Below, one piece after another: positions 35,917 to 45,102 of a stretch of DNA of 64,000 nt (position 1 is the first letter of the stretch; every line of letters begins with the position of its first letter). The translations under genes and the position numbers were made by a program. The stretch is taken from positions 1 through 64,000 of the forward strand of contig JAJXUI010000012.1 in the NCBI GenBank assembly GCA_021782995.1, written 5' to 3'. The stretch comes from Pseudomonadota bacterium. Its GTDB lineage: Bacteria; Pseudomonadota; Gammaproteobacteria; Burkholderiales; Gallionellaceae. Under the pieces are notes generated by a model. The model saw only the letters and a list, made by a program, of their open reading frames with translations, did not search any database and had not been told where the DNA came from.

Positions 35917-38900
35917 TGCTGTCCCGACTGGTCGAATTTTCGCTGACACAGCGCATGCTGGTCATAGTTCTGACGTTATTGCTGGTTGCTGCCGGAGTGA
36001 TGGCATTCCGCGACCTGCCCATTGATGCCTTTCCCGATGTTTCCTCCACTCAGGTGAAGATCATCATGAAGGCGCCGGGCATGACGCCTGAGGAAGTCGA
36101 GGCACGCATCGTGTCACCGATCGAGGTGGAAATGCTGGGTATCCCCAACCAGCGCATCCTGCGCTCCATTTCCAAATATGCCATTGCGGACATCACCATC
36201 GATTTCCAGGATGGCACGGACATTTACTGGGCGCGACAGCAGGTTGCCGAAAGACTGAACAATGTCTTGAAGGACCTGCCGGAAGGCACTGGGGGCGGGC
36301 TTGCGCCCATCACCACGCCGCTGGGTGAAATGTTCATGTTCACTGTTGAAGGCGATGACTACACGCTGGAACAGCGACGCACACTGCTGGACTGGACCAT
36401 ACGGCCAGCCCTGCGCACACTGCCCGGCGTGGCGGATGTGAACTCACTGGGTGGCATGGCGCGCAGCTTTGAGGTGGTGCCGGACAATACCGCGATGGCT
36501 GCGCGCAAAATCAGCATGGAAATGCTGGTTCAGGCTTTGCAGGCGAATAATCGCAATGATGGTGCCGGCCGCCTCAGCGATGGCGATGAAGCACTGCTGG
36601 TGCGTGCGGAAGGCAGCATAAAGGGCTTGCAGGATGTACGCGACATCGTGATCAGCAGCTTGAATGGCAGTCCGGTGCGTGTGGGCGATGTGGCAGAGGT
36701 GCGTATCGGCGCCCTGACGCGCTATGGCGTGGTCACGCAAAGCGGAAAGGGTGAGGCGGTGGAAGGCCTGGTGCTGGGTTTGCGCGGTGCAAATGCGCAG
36801 AAGGTGGTCGAAGGCGTACGGGCCAAACTGCAGGAACTGGCACCGCAACTGCCCAAAGGCGTCACCACCAGCGTGTTCTATGACCGCGGCAGCCTGGTCA
36901 AGCGCGCGATTGGCACTGTGAGCAAGGCGCTGGGCGAGGCCATTGTGCTGGTGGTGATCCTGTTGCTGCTGTTCCTTGGCAACCTGCGCGCCGCACTGGT
37001 GGTGGCGCTGGCATTGCCACTGGCCGTGCTGGTGACATTCATCCTGATGCAGTGGTTCGGCATGTCGGCCAACCTGATGAGCCTGGGCGGACTGGCGATT
37101 GCCATTGGCATGCTGGTCGATGCCGCAGTGGTGGTGGTGGAAAACATCATCAGCCATCTTGCGGAGCAGCGTCGTCATATTTCGCGTTTGCATGTGATCT
37201 ATCGTGCGGTGAAGGAGGTGATCGTGCCGGTGGCTGCGGGCGTGGCGATCATCATCATCGTGTTCCTGCCACTGCTCACGTTGCAGGGCCTGGAAGGCAA
37301 ACTGTTCATCCCGGTCGCGTTGACCATCGTGTTTGCGCTGGCGGGTTCGCTGCTGCTGTCTCTGACCGTGATTCCGGTCGTGGCCTCCTACATGCTGCGA
37401 GTCGCCAGCCATGATGAGCCCTGGCTGATGCGGAAGGCAATGAGGCTGTATGTACCCGTGCTGCAAAAGGCATTGCTGCATGAAAAGAAGGTGATGCAGG
37501 TGGCAGCCGGGCTGCTGGCACTGGCGGTGGTGGTATATATGCTGGTGGGCAAGACCTTCATGCCCGAGATGGACGAGGGCGACATCATCCTGCAACTCAG
37601 CAAGCTGCCCTCGATCAATCTTGCAAATACAGCCGAGCTGGACAGTCGTGTGCAGCGGGCCATCCTCGAGCGCGTGCCGGAAGTGAAGCGCATTGTTGCA
37701 CGCGCCGGTTCGGACGAGCTGGGGCTGGACCCGATGGGTCTGAATGAAACCGACACCTTCCTCGTGCTGAAACCGCCTGCGGAGTGGCGCATGCACAGCA
37801 AGGAAGCATTGATAGGTGAGATACGCAAGGTGATGGAAGATTTTCCCGGCATCGAGATCAATTTCACGCAACCGATCGCGATGCGTGTTTCCGAAATGCT
37901 GACTGGCTCGCGCGGTGATGTGGCTATCAAGATCTTCGGCAACGATAGCGGCATGCTCAATTCCATTGCCGAAAAGGTGGTGGAGGTGGTGAAGGGAGTC
38001 AAGGGCAGTGAAGATGCGTATACCGTGAAGAACGACGGTGTGCAGTATTACCGGGTGGAGGTTGATCGCCTGGCAGCAGGCCGTATGGGGCTGACGGTGG
38101 ATGAAATCAGCAATGCGCTGCGTGCGCAGGTGGAGGGTCGGCAGCTGGGGCTGGTGATAGAGGAAGGCCGCCGCACGCCCCTGTTGCTGCGCGGACGTCC
38201 TGAGGTGCAGCAGTCGCCGGCATTGTTTGCAGCATTGACCTTGCCATTGCCCGACGGGCGTAACGTGCCGCTGTCGGTCGTCGCGAAGCTGGTGCGCGCC
38301 GAGGGGCCGGTCAAGATAGACCGCGAAAATGGCAAACGCATGGCAGTGGCGCAGAGCAATGTCCGCGGAAGGGACCTGGTCAGTTTTGTCGAGGAAGCCA
38401 AGGCTGCAGTGGCAAAGGAGGTGCCGCTGCCGCAGGGATATTATCTGAGCTGGGGCGGGCAGTTTGAAAACCAGCAGCGAGCAGCTGCGCGGCTGACGGT
38501 GGTGGTGCCGGTGGCAGTGGGGCTCATCTTCATGCTGCTGTTTGCCACTTTCGGGTCGGTGCGGCAGGCAGTGCTGGTGCTGAGCAATGTACCTTTTGCG
38601 ATGATAGGCGGCATTTTTGCACTGGGCGTCAGCGGTTCCTATCTGTCGGTGCCTGCGTCAGTAGGCTTCATTGCATTGCTGGGTATTGCCGTTCTGAATG
38701 GTGTGGTGATGGTGTCCTATTTCAACCAGCTGCTTGCAAGCGGCATGGAGATGACACAGGTGGTGACCGAAGGGGCGAAACGCAGGCTGCGTCCGGTACT
38801 GATGACTGCAAGCATCACGGCCTTCGGATTGCTGCCATTGCTGTTTGCGCAGGGGCCGGGTTCGGAAATCCAGAAACCGCTGGCAATCGTGGTGACGGGC

Positions 38901-38990
38901 GGTTTGCTGAGTTCGACATTGCTGACGCTGGTGATGTTGCCGGTACTTTACCGGCGTTTTGGCGTGGATGCTGACGGGAGACGGGCATGA
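35916..38990 (+). CDS. Heavy-metal RND efflux pump (CusA/CzcA family)
   Basis: A 1024-residue proton-driven pump with 12 membrane segments and two large periplasmic loops. Family signatures are DLPIDAFPDVSSTQVKI near the N-terminus, GGLAIAIGMLVDAAVVVVEN in TM4 (proton-relay Asp) and SWGGQFENQQRAAARL before TM7. The TM4 form AIAIG-MLVDAAVV resembles CusA-like pumps rather than the DFG-type of CzcA. The metal cannot be fixed without aligning the methionine and acidic sites. It lies in an operon with the adaptor, a DUF3240 protein (4-base overlap) and an outer-membrane channel. Confidence 0.92.
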   Translation: MLSRLVEFSLTQRMLVIVLTLLLVAAGVMAFRDLPIDAFPDVSSTQVKIIMKAPGMTPEEVEARIVSPIEVEMLGIPNQRILRSISKYAIADITIDFQDGTDIYWARQQVAERLNNVLKDLPEGTGGGLAPITTPLGEMFMFTVEGDDYTLEQRRTLLDWTIRPALRTLPGVADVNSLGGMARSFEVVPDNTAMAARKISMEMLVQALQANNRNDGAGRLSDGDEALLVRAEGSIKGLQDVRDIVISSLNGSPVRVGDVAEVRIGALTRYGVVTQSGKGEAVEGLVLGLRGANAQKVVEGVRAKLQELAPQLPKGVTTSVFYDRGSLVKRAIGTVSKALGEAIVLVVILLLLFLGNLRAALVVALALPLAVLVTFILMQWFGMSANLMSLGGLAIAIGMLVDAAVVVVENIISHLAEQRRHISRLHVIYRAVKEVIVPVAAGVAIIIIVFLPLLTLQGLEGKLFIPVALTIVFALAGSLLLSLTVIPVVASYMLRVASHDEPWLMRKAMRLYVPVLQKALLHEKKVMQVAAGLLALAVVVYMLVGKTFMPEMDEGDIILQLSKLPSINLANTAELDSRVQRAILERVPEVKRIVARAGSDELGLDPMGLNETDTFLVLKPPAEWRMHSKEALIGEIRKVMEDFPGIEINFTQPIAMRVSEMLTGSRGDVAIKIFGNDSGMLNSIAEKVVEVVKGVKGSEDAYTVKNDGVQYYRVEVDRLAAGRMGLTVDEISNALRAQVEGRQLGLVIEEGRRTPLLLRGRPEVQQSPALFAALTLPLPDGRNVPLSVVAKLVRAEGPVKIDRENGKRMAVAQSNVRGRDLVSFVEEAKAAVAKEVPLPQGYYLSWGGQFENQQRAAARLTVVVPVAVGLIFMLLFATFGSVRQAVLVLSNVPFAMIGGIFALGVSGSYLSVPASVGFIALLGIAVLNGVVMVSYFNQLLASGMEMTQVVTEGAKRRLRPVLMTASITAFGLLPLLFAQGPGSEIQKPLAIVVTGGLLSSTLLTLVMLPVLYRRFGVDADGRRA

Positions 38991-39301
38991 ACAAATTACT
39001 GGATTGTTGTCTGACGCTGGTCTGCCACAAATCGCTGGAAGAGCGGATGATCGATCATTTGCTGGAACATCCGCAATGGGTGGGTGGCTTTACCGTGGAT
39101 GCGGTGGATGGCCACAGTGTCGGTGAAAACCTGCCCAGCGTGCTGGAGCAGGTGCGCGGCAGGTCGCAACGCATCGAGATCCGTTGCGTAATGAATGGCC
39201 ATGACGCTCAGGCATTGCTCGAATACCTGAAACTTCATGAAAGGAATCCAGATATCGCCTACTGGATAACGCCGGTACTGGAATATGGGAGGCTGGCATG
39301 A
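38987..39301 (+). CDS. DUF3240 family protein of RND operons
   Basis: A 104-residue soluble protein of the DUF3240 family, which has a PII-like ferredoxin fold and occurs next to heavy-metal RND pumps. Visible family features are the N-terminal CCLTLVCHKSLEERMIDHLL, SVLEQVRGRSQRIEI and the end YWITPVLEYGRLA. It overlaps the pump and the channel gene by 4 bases on each side (ATGA), so it is made in step with the efflux complex. A regulatory or metal-sensing role is suspected from the PII-like fold; nothing is proven. Confidence 0.85.
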   Translation: MNKLLDCCLTLVCHKSLEERMIDHLLEHPQWVGGFTVDAVDGHSVGENLPSVLEQVRGRSQRIEIRCVMNGHDAQALLEYLKLHERNPDIAYWITPVLEYGRLA

Positions 39302-40554
39302 GCAGATTGCCTGTAGTCGCATTGTTTATATTGCTGAGCCTGCCAGCACTGGATGCAAGGTCTGAAGACCTTGCACGCGGGGACCTGCCTCCTGCTGACC
39401 AGGTCGAGGCCGCACTGCATGCCCACCTGGATGTTCGCATCGCGGAAAGCAATTTGCTGGCTGAATCAGCCAGCCGCAAACGCTGGGAAAGCGGGAGTTA
39501 TGAATTCAACGTGAAGGCGGGCAGTGCGCAGCGCGAAAACTCAGTAACCGGACAGAGACAGAAGGAGTGGGATGTGGCAATTGAGCGTCCACTGCGGCTG
39601 CCGAACAAGATGCTGCTCGACGGTGACATCGGCAGTGAAAGCGTGCACCACGCCGAGTATGCGCTGGGAGATGCACGGCATGAAGTGGCACGTTCATTGT
39701 TGCACCTCTGGTTCAACTGGATGCGTGAGCGTACCCAGGCGGATTTGTGGCAGCAGCAGGTCAGCCTGTTGCTGCAGCAGGTTCAGCTGACTGAAAAGCG
39801 CATGCGCGCGGGGGATGCGCCGAAACTGGAGCTGAACCAGGTACAGGCCTTTGCAGCCCAGGCTGGCGTTTCCCTGCAGCAGGCGCAGTTAAGTGCGCAA
39901 TTGGCAGGTAGCGAACTCGCGCGGCCATTCCCGGAACTTACCCTGCCTGCTGCGCCGGTGATGGAAACGCCAGTGGCCATAGACCAGGCGCTTGCATACT
40001 GGGAAAAGCGGGTCATGGATGACAACCATGAGCTGGCCATGGTGGAGGCGGAAAACCGAGTGCAGCAATTGCTCGCACAGCGCCAGCGCGCGGATCGGGT
40101 ACCCGATCCGACGGTGGGGCTGCGCTATTCAAGCGAGAAGGATGGCGAGGAAAAAGTGGCAGGTGTTTATCTTTCTGTGCCTATCTCATTCGGTGTGCGG
40201 GGTGCGAGTGCAGAAGTGGCCACTCAGCATGCGGCGGCAACGGCAGCGAAAGTGGAAGCGACCCGCAGGCGCTTGCAGGGAGATGTATATGCTGCGTATA
40301 TCAAGGCGCGTGATCATTTCGGGGTCTGGCAACAGGCTGAAGCGGCGAAGGTCAGCGTGCAACTGAATGCCGATCTGCTTGCACGCGCATACGCCTTGGG
40401 CGAGAGCAGCATGACGGACCTGCTCAATGCGCGCAGGTTGGCACTGGAATCGGCCCTGGCGGCCAGTCTGGCAAAGCTGGATGCCAATGAGGCGAGGTAT
40501 CGCTTATTGCTGGATGCACATCAGTTGTGGGTGGCGCCAGATCATCGGGATTAA
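39298..40554 (+). CDS. TolC/CzcC-like outer-membrane efflux channel
   Basis: A 418-residue outer-membrane factor with a Sec signal (LPVVALFILLSLPAL), two repeats of long alpha-helical coiled regions and beta strands (VPDPTVGLRYSSEKDGEE). It lacks a lipobox cysteine, unlike the NodT-type channel of the second operon at 43493. It is translationally coupled to DUF3240 and completes a tripartite pump. The operon order is adaptor-pump-DUF3240-channel. Convergent with the CZB gene. Confidence 0.87.
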   Translation: MSRLPVVALFILLSLPALDARSEDLARGDLPPADQVEAALHAHLDVRIAESNLLAESASRKRWESGSYEFNVKAGSAQRENSVTGQRQKEWDVAIERPLRLPNKMLLDGDIGSESVHHAEYALGDARHEVARSLLHLWFNWMRERTQADLWQQQVSLLLQQVQLTEKRMRAGDAPKLELNQVQAFAAQAGVSLQQAQLSAQLAGSELARPFPELTLPAAPVMETPVAIDQALAYWEKRVMDDNHELAMVEAENRVQQLLAQRQRADRVPDPTVGLRYSSEKDGEEKVAGVYLSVPISFGVRGASAEVATQHAAATAAKVEATRRRLQGDVYAAYIKARDHFGVWQQAEAAKVSVQLNADLLARAYALGESSMTDLLNARRLALESALAASLAKLDANEARYRLLLDAHQLWVAPDHRD

Positions 40555-40634
40555 GCCGTATATTACAACAATATGATTTAATTATATATTTTTCGGTATC
40601 CGGCGATTCCCTGCATTGCCGCGGTTCTGGCGGT

Positions 40635-41066
40635 TCAGGCAGCCTTGTCTGCGTGGAACTGTTTGCCGATATCCGTAAGGTCTTTCACCACCTGCCGCGA
40701 GGCCTTCAGGTAGCTGCCGCGCAACACTGAGTGTGCATTCGCGACATTGTCTTGCAGGACCAGGTTGACAACCTGGGCAGCAACCATGTGGAACTTTGCA
40801 TGGTCTTCAAGCAGTATCTTGAACTTCGGATCATCCATGAAATATTCCTTTGCCGGGCCATGTATCCACTTGCCCAGCACGCACTGGTCATCCATGCAGA
40901 TGAGCTGGGGATCGAGTTGTTCATCAGAGGTGCCGTTCACATATTTGTCCAGCCGGACTTTCCATTTCAGGTGGGCATTGATTGCCGCCATGATGTCGAT
41001 ATTTTTGATGATGTCTGCTTTGGCAGTGGATTCGTTTTTGCTGGTAAAAAAAGATAGCAAGCCCAT
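40635..41066 (-). CDS. Stand-alone CZB (chemoreceptor zinc-binding) domain protein
   Basis: A 143-residue helical protein consisting of little more than a CZB domain. The zinc site is His32 (AHLKWKVRL), Cys62 (CVLGKWIHG), His89 and His93 (LEDHAKFH), the 3His-1Cys set known from chemoreceptors and DgcZ. No membrane segment, signalling hairpin or GGDEF is attached, so it must signal by binding a partner. The start MGLLSFFTS (41066) follows GGGGGAG; longer readings lack support. It lies convergent to a metal efflux operon, which suggests zinc sensing linked to metal balance or to the chemoreceptors in this window. Confidence 0.84.
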   Translation of the reverse strand: MGLLSFFTSKNESTAKADIIKNIDIMAAINAHLKWKVRLDKYVNGTSDEQLDPQLICMDDQCVLGKWIHGPAKEYFMDDPKFKILLEDHAKFHMVAAQVVNLVLQDNVANAHSVLRGSYLKASRQVVKDLTDIGKQFHADKAA

Positions 41067-41388
41067 GAACTCCCCCTGATGTTTGGTATTGGTATTGTTG
41101 CCGGCGCTAACATAGCTGAACGCCTGTCCAAGAAACAGTGGGTCCGGATACCGCATGTCGTCATAAATCATCCATTGGTAATTATTAGCAACGGATGATA
41201 TTGGCTTTTATGATTTCGCTGTCGGCAAAGGACTGATTGCGATGCTTGCGTATTGATTTGTATGCATGCTGTGACAACTGGGAAAGTGGCTGAACACCAG
41301 AACCGCGCAGCGTGAATTGCCGGATTCCCTGGCGCCGCCGTGTCATGTCTCGACACTGGAAAAGATCTGGCTGCACCACCTGACTTGG
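41067..41388. other. Gene-free spacer
   Basis: This 322-base stretch between the CZB gene and the sensor kinase, both minus strand, shows no plausible gene; short frames have no ribosome sites. It should hold the CZB promoter, but none was identified. Confidence 0.4.
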
Positions 41389-42753
41389 TCAGGCTGGATT
41401 CGAATTGAATTCCAGACTGACAATCAGGCCGTGCCCATTGCGGATATTGGCGAATGATAGCTGTGCCTGATGCAGGCGAGCAATTTCGTACACGATGGCA
41501 AGCCCCAGGCCACAACCATCTGCATGGCCAGAGGGGAGGCGGTGAAAGGGAGTGCCAAGCTTTTCCAGTTCTTCGTCAGGAACGCCGGGGCCGTTGTCTG
41601 CAATTTCCAGTACGATTTTTCCTGCATGCTGACGCAGGTTGACTTGCACGCTGCCGCCGGCTGTCGTATAGCGCACGGCATTGTCCAGCAGGTTGGATAC
41701 AAGTTCGCGCAGCATCAGGGGATTGCCATATACCGTGGCGGGAATCAGCCTGAATTCAAGCTCCACCTGTTTGTTTGCGCCGAGCGAAACAAAATCTCCG
41801 GCGAGGTCGGTGATCAGCGCGGGCAAATCAATCGCGGAAAGAGATTGCTGGCTGGGGTCGGCATGCTCAAGTCGTGACAGGGACAATAACTGGCTGGCGA
41901 GGTGGGAGGTGCGCCGTGTGGCAGCGAGCAGTTGCTGTAACAGCGCCTGCGAGTCGAGGTCGCGTGTGTTCAGTGCCACTTCAATCTGGCTGCTCAGGGC
42001 GGCGAGTGGCGTGCGCAGCTGGTGAGAGGCATCGGCAATGAAGCGGCGATGGCTGGCGAATGAGCGTGAAAGATTGTGAAGCAGGTCATTGATGCCGTGG
42101 ATGATGGGCGCGAGTTCTGCAGGTGCGGTGTTTTCCTCAATCGGCTTGAGGTCGCTCGGAGTGCGGCTGGCGATTTCGTCCCGCAGTTTTTCCACGGGCA
42201 GCAATCCGCGCTGCACGCCAACAAGAACGGCAATGATGGATATCAGCGCAATCAGGGCTTCAGGCAGCAGCAGGCTGAAAAAGATGCCCCGGGTGAGCCG
42301 GTTTCGGCCATGCAGGGTTTGTGCCACTGCAATATAGAACACGTGACCCTCCAGCTCGCCGCGCAGTACCGTGACGCGGTTGTTTTCACCATGCAGGCGG
42401 ATGTAATCGGAAACATGGTTTTCGTCGAATACCAGTGCATCGGGCAGTTTCAGTTTCGGATCGCCTGCAAACAGGATGCCCCGTTCTGTCCATGCCGCAT
42501 AACTGACATGGTCATCGATACTGGTCGACAGCATCTGGCTGGCCACTGGGGGAAGATCGAGGGTGAGACTCCCGTCATGCAGGGCAACCAATCTCGAGAT
42601 ATCCAGTGCGTTATCCAGCAATTCAAGATCATAGGCATTGATCGCGGTGCGGATGGCATATGTGTAGCCGATGCCACCACCAAGCAGCAGCATGGCTGCC
42701 AGTGGCCATAGCAGCCGGTTCAGCAACTGGCGGCGCAGACTGTCAGTGCGCAT
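41389..42753 (-). CDS. Sensor histidine kinase (QseC/TctE/CzcS-like)
   Basis: A 454-residue inner-membrane kinase. TM1 lies near 13-34, a periplasmic sensor of about 120 residues (35-155) follows, TM2 is near 158-180, then HAMP-like sequence, the H-box FIADASHQLRTPLAAL with His244, N-box LLDNAVRYT, and G-boxes DNGPGVP and GCGLGLAIV. The N-terminal 2CSK_N-type architecture is typical of QseC/TctE kinases. It overlaps the regulator gene by 11 bases. The pair is divergent from the NodT-adaptor-CzcA operon, so it most likely senses metal in the periplasm and controls that pump. Confidence 0.9.
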   Translation of the reverse strand: MRTDSLRRQLLNRLLWPLAAMLLLGGGIGYTYAIRTAINAYDLELLDNALDISRLVALHDGSLTLDLPPVASQMLSTSIDDHVSYAAWTERGILFAGDPKLKLPDALVFDENHVSDYIRLHGENNRVTVLRGELEGHVFYIAVAQTLHGRNRLTRGIFFSLLLPEALIALISIIAVLVGVQRGLLPVEKLRDEIASRTPSDLKPIEENTAPAELAPIIHGINDLLHNLSRSFASHRRFIADASHQLRTPLAALSSQIEVALNTRDLDSQALLQQLLAATRRTSHLASQLLSLSRLEHADPSQQSLSAIDLPALITDLAGDFVSLGANKQVELEFRLIPATVYGNPLMLRELVSNLLDNAVRYTTAGGSVQVNLRQHAGKIVLEIADNGPGVPDEELEKLGTPFHRLPSGHADGCGLGLAIVYEIARLHQAQLSFANIRNGHGLIVSLEFNSNPA

Positions 42754-43420
42754 CCGGGATTTCCTCCAGCATGTAGCCGAGGCCGCGTACGGTGCGGATC
42801 AGTACGCCGGCATTTTCCAGCTTCCCGCGTATCCTGTGCACATAGGCCTCAATCGCATTTTCGCTCAAGGCCTGGTCGAGTGCGCTGATAGACTGGATGA
42901 GCTGCTCCTTGGAGACGATGCGGCGAGGTCGCGTGGCCAGGTGTTCAAGCACACTCCATTCCCGCGCGGAGAGCTCTATCTGCAGCCCGTTTACCAGCGC
43001 GCGTTTGCCGGCGGTGTCCAACTCCAGCTTGCCCAGCCGGATGAATGAGACGCTATTTCCGGTGCTGCGGCGGATCAGTGCGCGCAGCCGTGCCTGCAGT
43101 TCTGCCATGGCGACCGGCTTCACGACATAGTCATCTGCACCAAGATCAAGTGCCTGCACGCGGTCTTCAACTGCATCTCGTGCAGTGAGGATGAGTACCG
43201 GCATCGTGCTGCCAATGCCGCGCACGCTACGCAAGACATCGCAACCACTTCGGTCAGGCAGGCCGATGTCCAGTACCAGCGCATCAAAGTGCTCCACATT
43301 GAGCAGATGCAGGGCATCGGCCACGGTGCCGGCAAGATCTGCCGCATATCCGCCAAGCGTAAGCGATTGTTTCATCGCATTGCCCAGGGTTGAGTCGTCT
43401 TCCACTACCAGGATGCGCAT
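42743..43420 (-). CDS. OmpR-family response regulator
   Basis: A 225-residue regulator with an N-terminal receiver (Asp8, Asp9, phosphoacceptor Asp51, Lys101) and a C-terminal winged helix for DNA binding (LSAREWSVLEHLA to RTVRGLGYML). It pairs with the kinase at 41389. A direct repeat of ATGTCAG with 11-bp period lies over its start codon, in the divergent promoter region of the second metal efflux operon, and is a likely operator. Confidence 0.93.
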   Translation of the reverse strand: MRILVVEDDSTLGNAMKQSLTLGGYAADLAGTVADALHLLNVEHFDALVLDIGLPDRSGCDVLRSVRGIGSTMPVLILTARDAVEDRVQALDLGADDYVVKPVAMAELQARLRALIRRSTGNSVSFIRLGKLELDTAGKRALVNGLQIELSAREWSVLEHLATRPRRIVSKEQLIQSISALDQALSENAIEAYVHRIRGKLENAGVLIRTVRGLGYMLEEIPDAH

Positions 43421-43436
43421 GTCAGGTTCATGTCAG
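43419..43436. promoter_or_regulatory. Direct-repeat operator candidate, ATGTCAG x2
   Basis: ATGTCAG occurs at 43419-43425 and 43430-43436, an 11-bp period, which is the usual tandem half-site spacing for OmpR/PhoB-type regulators. It overlaps the regulator start codon and lies 57 bases upstream of the NodT-type channel gene. Confidence 0.45.
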
Positions 43437-43492
43437 ATTGGAGGGGCATAATCGCGGCCGTTTTTGAAGAATGATCAATTTTAGCAGCCTGG

Positions 43493-45076
43493 ATGGATTT
43501 TCCCCGAATGTCGCAGTTTGTCCTTTTTAAGATCAAAGAGCTGTGCTCCCCTGTCATTGGCCTGGCCAGTCTGCTTGCCATGCTGGGGGGGTGTGCTGTG
43601 GGCCCGGACTTCAAGTCTCCCGCTGCGCCCAAGGCGGAAGGTTATACCGTGCAAGCCTTACCGGCACAGACTGCCTCTGCTGCTGAAATTGCCGGTGGGG
43701 CAGCGCAGAAGTTTGACCCGGCATCGGTCCTGCCTGCGGACTGGTGGAGCCTGTTCCATGCTCCGCAACTCGATGCGCTGGTTGAGCGCGCGCTGAAACA
43801 CAGCCCCACGCTTGAGGCCGCGCACGCCATGCTGCGCCAGGCGCAGCAGAATGTCATTGCGCAGAAGGGCTATTTTTATCCGAATGTGTCGGCGAGCTAT
43901 TCGCCTTCGCGCAACATGATTGCAGGCAATGGCGGGGGCGGGCCGGGCCTGCAGAATAACGGTGACGTGCTGTCAGCCGGGGCGAATCAGCCGGTACTCT
44001 ACAATTTCCATGTTGCGCAATTGTCGGTGGGTTATGTGCCTGATGTATTCGGGGGTAACCGGCGGCAGGTGGAGTCCTTGCAGGCGCAGCTGGAGGCGCA
44101 ACATTTCCAGCTGGAGGCGGCCTATATCACGCTGGCCGCCAATGTGGTGGCTGCTGCGCTGCAGGAAGCCACCTTGCGTGCACAGATCAAGGCGATGGAT
44201 GAGGTGGTGAAGTTCAATCATGAAAACCTCGACATCCTGCACAAGCAGTTGTCGCTTGGTTACGTGGCCGGTATTGATGTGGCCGGGCAGGAAGCGGCCG
44301 CTGCACAGGCTGAACAAATGCTGATACCGCTGAACAGGCAACTGGAGCAGACACGTGACCTGCTGCGTGCACTGGTGGGTAAGCTGCCCAATGAAGAGCT
44401 GGACGAAACATTCAGTCTTGACGACCTGAGCCTGCCGCAGGATTTGCCATTGTCCCTGCCTTCGCAGCTGGTAGAGCAACGCCCGGATATCCGCGCGGCA
44501 CAGGCACAGTGGCATGCGGCCACCGCGCAAGTGGGTGTCGCGCGTGCCGGGCGGTTGCCGCAGTTTGCCATCACCGCGAATGTAGGCGGCATGGCGCCCT
44601 CGCCAGACTGGATGTTCAGGAATGGCGGCGAATTCTTCAATATCATCGGCAGCATCACCATGCCTATCTTTGATGGTGGCACCCTGAAGGCACGCGAGCA
44701 GGCCGCGCGCGAAAACCTGAAACAGGTGGCGGCGAATTACCGGCAGACAGTGATTACGGCGTTCCAGAATGTGGCAGATGTGCTGCATGCGATCCGCTTT
44801 GACGCCGACTACTTGCAGGCTGCATTGCGCACCGAGCGCGCCATGCAGGAAACCGCAGAGCTGACGCGCATGCAGTATGAACTGGGCTATGCCAGTTACC
44901 AGTCGGTGTTGCTGGCAGAACAGAATTACCAGCAGGCAAGCGTGAATCTGGTGCAGGCGCGGGCAACGCGCTTTGGCGATACGGTGGCCTTGTTCCAGGC
45001 GCTGGGCGGTGGCTGGTGGAACCGCAAGGCAGCTGAGCCATCTGTAACCGGTCCGGGTAAGGAAGATGCGAATTAA
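43493..45076 (+). CDS. NodT-family outer-membrane efflux lipoprotein
   Basis: A 527-residue channel of the RND outer-membrane factor family. The lipobox LGGC places an acylated Cys near residue 34, followed by AVGPDFKSP, the classic NodT/OprM start. Two repeats of coiled helices follow (ALKHSPTLEAAHAMLRQAQQ and ALRTERAMQETAELTRMQYE). Starts at 43493 or 43508 are possible; neither has a strong ribosome site. It is the first gene of the second efflux operon (channel-adaptor-pump), a different order from the operon at 34.8 kb. Confidence 0.88.
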   Translation: MDFPRMSQFVLFKIKELCSPVIGLASLLAMLGGCAVGPDFKSPAAPKAEGYTVQALPAQTASAAEIAGGAAQKFDPASVLPADWWSLFHAPQLDALVERALKHSPTLEAAHAMLRQAQQNVIAQKGYFYPNVSASYSPSRNMIAGNGGGGPGLQNNGDVLSAGANQPVLYNFHVAQLSVGYVPDVFGGNRRQVESLQAQLEAQHFQLEAAYITLAANVVAAALQEATLRAQIKAMDEVVKFNHENLDILHKQLSLGYVAGIDVAGQEAAAAQAEQMLIPLNRQLEQTRDLLRALVGKLPNEELDETFSLDDLSLPQDLPLSLPSQLVEQRPDIRAAQAQWHAATAQVGVARAGRLPQFAITANVGGMAPSPDWMFRNGGEFFNIIGSITMPIFDGGTLKAREQAARENLKQVAANYRQTVITAFQNVADVLHAIRFDADYLQAALRTERAMQETAELTRMQYELGYASYQSVLLAEQNYQQASVNLVQARATRFGDTVALFQALGGGWWNRKAAEPSVTGPGKEDAN

Positions 45077-45102
45077 CATAATATATTCATGTGGTTACTA
45101 AA

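Noticed and set aside
36444-37871. 475-codon minus-strand frame inside the RND pump gene
   Set aside because: Antisense shadow of a GC-rich coding region; the His, Gln and Arg-rich translation matches no protein family, while the plus-strand frame is a full pump.
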